Assembly (NCBI RefSeq): GCF_048087625.1
Contig: NZ_CP159805.1
Span: 992,001 to 1,056,000, forward strand
Direction: 5' to 3'
DNA length: 64,000 bases
Source of the DNA: Pseudothioglobus sp905182815
GTDB taxonomy: Bacteria > Pseudomonadota > Gammaproteobacteria > PS1 > Pseudothioglobaceae
Below, piece after piece: positions 54,823 to 61,381 of this stretch (position 1 is its first letter; each line of letters opens with the position of its first letter). Position numbers and translations under genes: made by a program. Under the pieces are notes generated by a model that was not told the DNA's origin, ran no database searches, and saw only the letters and a program-made list of their open reading frames with translations.

Positions 54823-54980
54823 TTATTATTTAAGAATTATAGATTTAAATTTTAAGTTACTTAATAGCTCATTTATTAAAAGATTAATTAACGCTATTAA
54901 ACTGCCGAATCAAAACAAATGATAAGCTAATTTTACACTGTTATAATATTATCCCATCATCCAAATAGCGAAGTATATTA
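54823..54980. other. Divergent gltX / Mth938-like intergenic region
   Basis: This 158-base AT-rich gap lies between the divergent gltX and the gene at 54981. I see no RNA gene, no open frame of note and no clear repeat. Promoters for both sides must lie here; TATAAT at 54943-54948 (plus strand, inside GTTATAATATTA) could serve the rightward gene. Confidence 0.4.
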
Positions 54981-55343
54981 ATGGAATTCACTCAGCAAAA
55001 TGCTAATCAAAATACCGTTATTTCATTTGATGATTTAACAATTACGCTCTCCCACTCAAAGTTAAAATTACCCTGCTTTATTTCTTCTAATGAGTCAAAG
55101 GAGTTATCGGCTATAGAATTAACTGAAGTTGATAAAGAATTTCTATTTCCACTTTTATCAAAAGAGTCAATTGATCTTCTAATAATTGGAACTGGTAGTA
55201 GCCCAGTTTTTCTATCTCCAAAGCAACAAATGTCATTATCAGAAATTAATTTAGGGGTCGAATGCATGAATAACACTTCTGCATGTTCCAGTTTTAATTT
55301 ACTTCTTGGAGACTTAAGGAAAGTTGGTTTATTAATTTTATGA
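54981..55343 (+). CDS. Mth938-like domain protein (DUF498)
   Basis: This 120-residue soluble protein resembles the Mth938/NDUFAF3-type fold: a central LLIIGTGSSPVFLSPKQQ segment followed by LGVECMNNTSACSSFNLLLGDLRKVG. The family has no settled bacterial function; the human relative helps assemble respiratory complex I. It overlaps rodA by four bases, so the two are co-translated. Its position before a cell-wall gene gives no clear functional hint. Confidence 0.75.
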   Translation: MEFTQQNANQNTVISFDDLTITLSHSKLKLPCFISSNESKELSAIELTEVDKEFLFPLLSKESIDLLIIGTGSSPVFLSPKQQMSLSEINLGVECMNNTSACSSFNLLLGDLRKVGLLIL

Positions 55344-56476
55344 TTTCTTATTTATACAAAACAATAATCAAGTTTTATAAGTTTTTTAAAATTGATACAC
55401 CTCTATTAATATTAATAATCTTGCTATCGTCTCTTGGACTACTTATTCTTTACAGTAGCTCTGGTGGCTCTTTAAACCTAGTTTATCGTCAATTAGTTCA
55501 TCTTGGATTAGCAACATCAGTAATGCTAGTAATCGCTCAAATTCCCCCGATTATTATGCTTCGATCAGCCCCCATACTAATGATTCTAGGTATTTTTCTA
55601 CTGATATTAGTTCTTTTTTTTGGTAGTTCTGGAGGGGGCGCTCAGAGATGGCTAGACCTTGGATTAGTTAGATTTCAACCTTCAGAATTAATGAAGATTA
55701 TTGTGCCAATGACAATTGCTGCAATCTTAAGTGAAAAAACTTTACCTCCCCGTCCTCTTCCAGTCTTAATATCAATGCTGGCTATTGGACTAGTTGTTCT
55801 TCTCATTGCTAGGCAGCCAGACCTGGGAACCTCTTTATTAATAGGCGCATCTGGGGTTTATGTTTTATTTTTTTCTGGCGTAACAGTGATGCTATTAAAA
55901 AGCAAATGGTTAAACCTTTTGCTTCTTTCAAGCTTGTTGGGTGGCTCCTTATTTTTAGCATGGAATTATTTTTTGATAGCCTATCAAAAAAGAAGAATTT
56001 TAACTCTATTCAATCCAGAATCTGATCCATTAGGGTCTGGCTATCACATTATTCAGTCAAAAATTGCAATTGGTTCGGGAGGCTTGACTGGTAAAGGTAT
56101 TGCAAAGGGCTCTCAATCACAGCTTGACTTTGTTCCAGAGCAATCTACTGATTTTATTTTTTCAGTTTTAGCAGAAGAACTTGGGTTTCTTGGCGTTTTA
56201 TTATTAATAATAATCTACTCACTCATAATTTATCGCTGCCTTATCTTATCTCTAAGATGTGAGGACAACTTTTCAAGATTATTGGGTGCTAGCCTAACGT
56301 TTGTATTTTTTACATATATTTTTGTTAATATTGGTATGGTTTCGGGCCTCCTTCCTGTGGTTGGAGTCCCCCTCCCTCTAATAAGTTATGGAGGCTCATC
56401 ACTTATAACTCTTATGGCAAGTTTTGGCATTATTATGTCAATTCATAAACATAAAGGCCCAAGGTATTTACAGTAA
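55340..56476 (+). CDS. rodA: Rod-shape peptidoglycan polymerase RodA
   Basis: RodA is the SEDS-family glycosyltransferase for lateral wall growth. The 378-residue membrane protein has RWLDLGLVRFQPSELMK, RQPDLGTSLLIGASG, the loop QSQLDFVPEQSTDFIFSVLAEELG (in parts: DFVPEQSTDFIFSV) and the C-terminal PLPLISYGGSSL. It follows the DUF498 gene with a four-base overlap and is followed by dacA. The pbpA/mrdA partner does not lie next to it here. Confidence 0.93.
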   Translation: MISYLYKTIIKFYKFFKIDTPLLILIILLSSLGLLILYSSSGGSLNLVYRQLVHLGLATSVMLVIAQIPPIIMLRSAPILMILGIFLLILVLFFGSSGGGAQRWLDLGLVRFQPSELMKIIVPMTIAAILSEKTLPPRPLPVLISMLAIGLVVLLIARQPDLGTSLLIGASGVYVLFFSGVTVMLLKSKWLNLLLLSSLLGGSLFLAWNYFLIAYQKRRILTLFNPESDPLGSGYHIIQSKIAIGSGGLTGKGIAKGSQSQLDFVPEQSTDFIFSVLAEELGFLGVLLLIIIYSLIIYRCLILSLRCEDNFSRLLGASLTFVFFTYIFVNIGMVSGLLPVVGVPLPLISYGGSSLITLMASFGIIMSIHKHKGPRYLQ

Positions 56477-56554
56477 CTAGTTATAATTAAATACATAACT
56501 TAAACAATAATTTTTCCAATTTAAATTTTAAATAATTAATTAAAAAATAACCTT

Positions 56555-57700
56555 ATGAAAATCAATTCTTTTACTCTGCTCCTTAAATCAGCCTTTTTAA
56601 TACTATTTTTAACAAACGTAAATGCTGAGGAGCCTCGTTTTTATATTCCTGATGCCCCTGCAATTGCTGCAGAAGCATTCGTCGTAATGGATCACAATTC
56701 TGGCAAAATTCTTGCGTCACATAATGAAAACGAAATGAGGCCTCCTGCAAGTCTTACAAAGCTGATGACTTCATATGTCATCTTTAAAAGACTTAAAGAG
56801 GGATTTATTACTCTCGATGAAGAAGTAAAAATAAGTGAAAAAGCATGGAGAACTGGTGGATCAAGAAGTTTTATTGAAGTTGGAAAAATGATCAAACTTG
56901 AAGACTTGCTTAAAGGAATGATAATTCAATCTGGAAATGATGCCTCTGTTGCTTTAGCTGAGCATGTAGCTGGTTCAGAAGGAACGTTTGTTCTCTTTAT
57001 GAATGACTATGCAGAGCAAATTGGAATGAAAAATTCTAACTTTGAGAATTCCTCGGGACTACCACATGATAATCAATATTCGACTGCAAAAGATATGGCT
57101 ATTCTTTCAAGTGCAATGATTAGAGACTTTCCAGATTATTACAAATGGTATAGCGAGAAAGAATTTACCTACAATAACATCACTCAGCCCAATAGAAATA
57201 AACTTTTATCAAGGGATAGCACTGTCGATGGATTAAAAACTGGCTGGACTAAAAAAGCGGGATATTGTCTAGTAACAAGTGCGAATAGAGTTGGTATGAG
57301 GCTTATCTCGGTTGTGCTCGGTTCAGAAAGCCCTGATATTCGCACCACTGAAACAGAAAAACTTTTAGACTATGGTTTTCGTTTTTTTGAAACGCAGTCA
57401 GTTAATGATATTTCTCATCAAGTACCTGTGTATAAATCAAAACAGGCAAATATTAAGGTAGGAGTTTCCGATACAAGCTTTTTAACATTACCGCGAAACC
57501 AATTTAAATATACCACCCAAACTATTAATCTTTCTAGTGATTTAATTGCACCAATTCATAAAGGAGATCAAGTAGGAACACTCGTAATAAGCTTCAGTAA
57601 TGAAGATATTGCAACCCTCCCACTTATAGCCCTTGAAGATGCAATTGAAGGTGGTATCTTTACTAAAATGATTGACACGATTAAGCTTATGTTTATATAA
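56555..57700 (+). CDS. dacA: D-alanyl-D-alanine carboxypeptidase (PBP5/6 type)
   Basis: This 381-residue penicillin-binding protein trims the terminal D-alanine from peptidoglycan stem peptides. It has a signal peptide (1-24, near VNA), the SxxK motif in PPASLTKLMT, SxN in QSGNDAS and KTG in DGLKTGWT, plus a C-terminal beta domain and a final short amphipathic segment that would anchor it to the membrane. The dat gene follows five bases after its stop. Confidence 0.95.
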   Translation: MKINSFTLLLKSAFLILFLTNVNAEEPRFYIPDAPAIAAEAFVVMDHNSGKILASHNENEMRPPASLTKLMTSYVIFKRLKEGFITLDEEVKISEKAWRTGGSRSFIEVGKMIKLEDLLKGMIIQSGNDASVALAEHVAGSEGTFVLFMNDYAEQIGMKNSNFENSSGLPHDNQYSTAKDMAILSSAMIRDFPDYYKWYSEKEFTYNNITQPNRNKLLSRDSTVDGLKTGWTKKAGYCLVTSANRVGMRLISVVLGSESPDIRTTETEKLLDYGFRFFETQSVNDISHQVPVYKSKQANIKVGVSDTSFLTLPRNQFKYTTQTINLSSDLIAPIHKGDQVGTLVISFSNEDIATLPLIALEDAIEGGIFTKMIDTIKLMFI

Positions 57701-57705
57701 CATAA

Positions 57706-58542
57706 ATGGTATATCTAAACGGTAATTTTATTCCAAAAGAAAAGGCATATATTTCAGTAATGGACAGAGGCTTTCTCTTTGGAGATGGAGTTTATGAGGT
57801 ATTTCCAGTCTATAACAAAAAAATCATTGGTTTTGAAGCACATCTTTCGAGACTTCAAGACGGACTTGATGCCATAAACATTAAAAACCCCCATAGCAAC
57901 GATGACTGGAAAAGCCTAATAAAAAAAATAATATCCTTTAATATAAAAAATACTAATCAAGCAATTTATTTACAAATATCAAGGGGCTGTGATCAGAACA
58001 GAAAACATACCTATGATGAATTAAATCCAACCACATACATTCAATCAAGTTTGATTGGACCTAGAGAGAAAAATTCTCTTTTTAAAGGCAAATCAGCTAT
58101 CACAAGAGAAGACATAAGGTGGCTAAAAAGTAATACTAAGGCAACATCACTTTTGGCAAACACCCTTTATGCTCAAGAGGCTAAAGAAAACAATGCAGAA
58201 GAGGCAATTCTCCTGCGAAATGGTGTTGTTACAGAGGCCTCTAGCTCTAATGTCTTTATTGTAAAAGATAACTGCATTTATACGCACCCAAAAGGACGAA
58301 ATATTCTTCCAGGTATTACTCGAGATATTACTATTTCGCTTGCTAAAAAACTTAATATTAAAGTAAGCGAAACTACATTTAGTAAAGAGCAATTAATGGA
58401 AGCTGATGAGGTCTGGGTTACTAGCTCAACAAGAGAAATTCTCCCCATCACCTCAATTGATAATAACATTATTAATTCTGGTCTTTCTGGACCAATATGG
58501 TCATCAATTTATGACCAATATCAGTTCTTAAAAACAGCCTAA
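57706..58542 (+). CDS. dat: D-amino acid aminotransferase (class IV)
   Basis: This 278-residue PLP enzyme is a class IV aminotransferase. The PLP lysine is expected in DIRWLKSNTK, and TEASSSNVFIV and LPGITRD are the phosphate-binding and C-terminal motifs. Its place directly after dacA is one where dat is found in other gammaproteobacteria, so D-alanine/D-glutamate transamination is preferred to branched-chain amino acids. 4-amino-4-deoxychorismate lyase is a less likely alternative. Confidence 0.82.
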   Translation: MVYLNGNFIPKEKAYISVMDRGFLFGDGVYEVFPVYNKKIIGFEAHLSRLQDGLDAINIKNPHSNDDWKSLIKKIISFNIKNTNQAIYLQISRGCDQNRKHTYDELNPTTYIQSSLIGPREKNSLFKGKSAITREDIRWLKSNTKATSLLANTLYAQEAKENNAEEAILLRNGVVTEASSSNVFIVKDNCIYTHPKGRNILPGITRDITISLAKKLNIKVSETTFSKEQLMEADEVWVTSSTREILPITSIDNNIINSGLSGPIWSSIYDQYQFLKTA

Positions 58543-58626
58543 ATATAAGATAATCATAAATCTCTCAAAAATCAACTAAATTATTCTAAAGATCGAATAT
58601 TAAATAATTAGAATAACCAATTCAAG

Positions 58627-58640
58627 TAAAATCGAAAATG
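58627..58640 (+). promoter_or_regulatory. -10 element of the 4.5S RNA gene
   Basis: TAAAAT at 58627-58632 is placed seven bases before the predicted first base of the 4.5S RNA at 58640. The -35 region is weak. The 97-base gap after dat otherwise shows nothing. Confidence 0.45.
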
Positions 58641-58742
58641 GTGTCGAGGGTATGCCGACAATAAATAGTTATGAACCCCGCCAGGCCTGGAAGGGAGCAA
58701 CGGTAATAATTCTTTTATGTGTTGGACTCTATTCTCGGCGCC
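58640..58742 (+). ncRNA. ffs: Signal recognition particle 4.5S RNA
   Basis: The ends GGTGTCGAG and CTCGGCGCC pair over nine positions with two G-U pairs, giving a 103-base hairpin RNA. The apical part contains GCCAGGCCTGGAAGGGAGCAACGG, whose core GGCCTGGAAGGGAGCA is the SRP domain IV signature bound by Ffh (the GGAAG and GGAGCA asymmetric loops). It directly precedes dnaX, a common gammaproteobacterial place. With Ffh it targets nascent membrane proteins to FtsY. Confidence 0.95.
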
Positions 58743-58769
58743 ACTTTAAATATAATAAAATAAAAAGTA

Positions 58770-60404
58770 ATGAGCGAGCACTACGAAGTTTTAGCAAGAA
58801 AATACAGACCTCATAACTTTAAAGAGCTTGTCGGTCAAATCCATACTGTAAGAACTCTAGTAAACGCCCTTGACAACAATAATCTTCACCATGGATTTTT
58901 GTTTACCGGTACTCGTGGGGTTGGTAAAACGACTATTGCAAGAATTTTTGCGAAATCAGTCAACTGTGAAAATGGTGTAAGCTCTAAACCATGTGGGAAA
59001 TGTGAAACTTGTATAGAAATTGATAAGGGACAATCTGTAGACCTCATTGAACTTGACGCTGCATCTCATACTGGCGTTGACAATATGAGAGAAATTCTTG
59101 AAAACGCTCAATACACCCCTACTAAAAACCTATATAAAATTTACCTCATTGATGAGGTTCACATGCTTTCTAAAAGTAGCTTTAATGCGCTTTTAAAAAC
59201 CTTAGAGGAGCCGCCAAAACATATTAAATTCTTATTGGCAACCACTGATCCAAAAAAATTACCAATTACTATTCTATCGCGCTGCCTTCAATTTAACTTA
59301 AATAAGCTTTCTCATGATGAAATTTTTAATCATCTTAAGTTTATTATGGATGCAGAAAATCTTAAATTTGAAGACGAAGCACTATCTAAGATTGCTGATT
59401 TTGGAAATGGGTCAATGCGAGATGCTCTTAGCCTTTTAGATCAATCAATATCCTATGGAAATGGGGCTGTTAAAGAGGATGATCTCAAAGCAATGCTTGG
59501 ACTCGTTAGTCACAATGAAATTGTTCAGCTTGCCACATTGGTTATCAATAGAAATGCTCAAGAGGTTTTATTGTTTATAAAAGAGCTTGCATATAAAGGA
59601 GAAAATCTAACTAATACTCTTAATGATTTGATCTCGCTGTTTCATAAAATTGCAACAACTCAAATGATTGATGATGTTGAGCAAGTATCTCCAGAAATAA
59701 ATGAACTTGCAAAGATTATTTCAGCACAAGATTTGCAGCTTTACTATCAGATTGCAATTAATGGCCAAAAAGATATGCGTCACTCTCCAAGTGAGCAAAT
59801 TGGACTTGAGATGACTCTATTAAGAATGATTGCATTTCATCCTGATAGTCAGGCTGAAAAAAAAACTCTGAAATCATCTCAAAGTAGCAATACCACTAAT
59901 AAAGAGCCTCCTAAAGAAAAAACTCAAGGTAACTCACTGACTAAAGACAAGTTACCAATCAAAGTGGGGGAAGAAAGCATTCAAGCAATAGAAAACCAAC
60001 TCAACGTAAAATCTCAAAATGACTGGGAAAAAATTATTACTGAGTTAGGCTTTGCTGGTGCTGCAAAAATGCTTGTTAAAAATACAGTATTTGACTCTCT
60101 TAAAGACCAAATTCTTTCACTTACATTAAGCGATGACTTTATTAATTTACTTACACAGAATACACAAAGCTCAATTGAAAAAACACTAAATGAAGACTAT
60201 CCTGGAATAACACTGGTTATTAATCCAGGCTCAACTAATGGAAGCTCCTTATCTCAAAAAGAATCTGTAAAAAGTGAAGAAAAACGCAAACAAACAGAAA
60301 ATCAATTTTTAAATGATGATGGACTTAAAGAACTTCAAGAGGTATTTAATTCTCAAGTAGACGTTAAGTCTATTAAATCCATAAAGGAGTCTGATAATGT
60401 TTAA
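58770..60404 (+). CDS. dnaX: DNA polymerase III subunits tau/gamma
   Basis: DnaX is the motor of the clamp loader. The 544-residue tau form has Walker A GTRGVGKTT, zinc cysteines in CENGVSSKPCGKCETC, IDEVHMLS and the sensor STDPK-like ATTDPKKLP, with domain III ending near HPDS (residue 360). A run of nine A bases at 59857-59865 (codons 363-366) lies just after domain III: slippage in either direction meets a stop within eight codons (TGA at 59869, or TAG at 59885), giving a gamma-like product of 366-372 residues. The C-terminal part carries domains IV-V. It overlaps ybaB by eight bases. Confidence 0.95.
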   Translation: MSEHYEVLARKYRPHNFKELVGQIHTVRTLVNALDNNNLHHGFLFTGTRGVGKTTIARIFAKSVNCENGVSSKPCGKCETCIEIDKGQSVDLIELDAASHTGVDNMREILENAQYTPTKNLYKIYLIDEVHMLSKSSFNALLKTLEEPPKHIKFLLATTDPKKLPITILSRCLQFNLNKLSHDEIFNHLKFIMDAENLKFEDEALSKIADFGNGSMRDALSLLDQSISYGNGAVKEDDLKAMLGLVSHNEIVQLATLVINRNAQEVLLFIKELAYKGENLTNTLNDLISLFHKIATTQMIDDVEQVSPEINELAKIISAQDLQLYYQIAINGQKDMRHSPSEQIGLEMTLLRMIAFHPDSQAEKKTLKSSQSSNTTNKEPPKEKTQGNSLTKDKLPIKVGEESIQAIENQLNVKSQNDWEKIITELGFAGAAKMLVKNTVFDSLKDQILSLTLSDDFINLLTQNTQSSIEKTLNEDYPGITLVINPGSTNGSSLSQKESVKSEEKRKQTENQFLNDDGLKELQEVFNSQVDVKSIKSIKESDNV

Positions 60405-60702
60405 GGGTGGAATGGCGGGAATGATGCAAAAAGCAAAGCAAATGCAAGAAGACATGGAGGCTGCACAAGAAGAAATTAAATTAATCACTTGTGAGGGTAT
60501 TTCAGGATCTGGCTCCATTAAAATTATATTAAATGGAGAATATAAAACTACTAGCATTAACATAGATAATTCGCTATTAACAGATAAAGAAATGCTTGAA
60601 GATTTAATTATGATCGCCTTTAATGATGCATCTTCAAAAGTCAATAGCGCATCTAAAGATAAAATGAAAAATGTGACTGGTGGTTTAAATCTTCCCTTCT
60701 AG
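60397..60702 (+). CDS. ybaB: Nucleoid-associated protein YbaB/EbfC
   Basis: This 101-residue DNA-binding protein has the family segment MMQKAKQMQEDMEAAQEEI with a helix that forms the dimer tweezers, and the later VNSASKDKMKNVTGGLNLPF end (in parts: MKNVTGGLNLPF). It bridges DNA in the nucleoid. It overlaps dnaX by eight bases and precedes recR by 20 bases, the typical dnaX-ybaB-recR operon. The length matches E. coli YbaB (109). Confidence 0.95.
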   Translation: MFKGGMAGMMQKAKQMQEDMEAAQEEIKLITCEGISGSGSIKIILNGEYKTTSINIDNSLLTDKEMLEDLIMIAFNDASSKVNSASKDKMKNVTGGLNLPF

Positions 60703-60722
60703 CTATCTACTAAATAATAACT

Positions 60723-61307
60723 ATGATTGAAAAACTTAACAAAGCCTTCAGTAAATTACCAGGTGTTGGATCAAAGACTGCTCAAAGATTTATATATCAT
60801 CTTTTAGAAAGAGATAGGCCAGGAGGTTTAGAAATAGCCAAAGCCCTAACAGACGCAATGGAAAATGTTAAAAACTGTGAAAAATGCCGAACTTTGACTG
60901 AAAAAAATATTTGTGAAATCTGCTCTAATATATCACGAGATAATTCTCAGCTATGTGTTGTTGAAACCCCATCAGATATTCATGTTATTGAGCAGAGTGG
61001 TGTCTATACTGGGAAGTATTTTGTGCTTAGTGGCTATCTTTCTCCAATCGATGGCATTGGTGCAGCTGAACTAGGTTTAAATGAATTAGAGGAACTTCTT
61101 AGTAACAGTGATGTTAGTGAAGTAATTTTAGCAACTAATGCAACAATTGAAGGTGAAGTAACTGCTCATTATATTCATAATTTAGCTAAAAAATATCAAG
61201 TAAAGACAACTAGAATTGCTCACGGAATACCACTTGGAGGTGAGCTTGAATACACAGATATTAATACAATTGCACATGCCCTTTCAGGCCGTAAAGATTA
61301 TGATTAA
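60723..61307 (+). CDS. recR: Recombination mediator RecR
   Basis: RecR, with RecO and RecF, loads RecA on gapped DNA. The 194-residue protein has the HhH segment LPGVGSKTAQRF, the four cysteines of the zinc finger (CEKCRTLTEKNICEIC) and the TOPRIM domain with VVETPSDIHVIEQSG and LATNATIEGEVTA. It is last in the dnaX-ybaB-recR operon and precedes the valS promoter. Confidence 0.96.
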   Translation: MIEKLNKAFSKLPGVGSKTAQRFIYHLLERDRPGGLEIAKALTDAMENVKNCEKCRTLTEKNICEICSNISRDNSQLCVVETPSDIHVIEQSGVYTGKYFVLSGYLSPIDGIGAAELGLNELEELLSNSDVSEVILATNATIEGEVTAHYIHNLAKKYQVKTTRIAHGIPLGGELEYTDINTIAHALSGRKDYD

Positions 61308-61327
61308 GTAGCCCTTAAAGCCTTATC

Positions 61328-61371
61328 TTGACTCGATTAACTATTGTATAATATGTCAGTTATATCTGACA
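61328..61371 (+). promoter_or_regulatory. valS promoter and leader inverted repeat
   Basis: TTGACT (61328-61333) and TATAAT (61347-61352) are near-consensus boxes, but only 13 bases apart; TAATAT at 61349-61354 gives 15. Just downstream the arms TGTCAG (61354-61359) and CTGACA (61366-61371) form a six-base inverted repeat over a six-base loop, at the expected start of the transcript and about 11 bases before the ATG. It could be an operator or leader hairpin. Confidence 0.45.
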
Positions 61372-61381
61372 CCTCGCCTTC

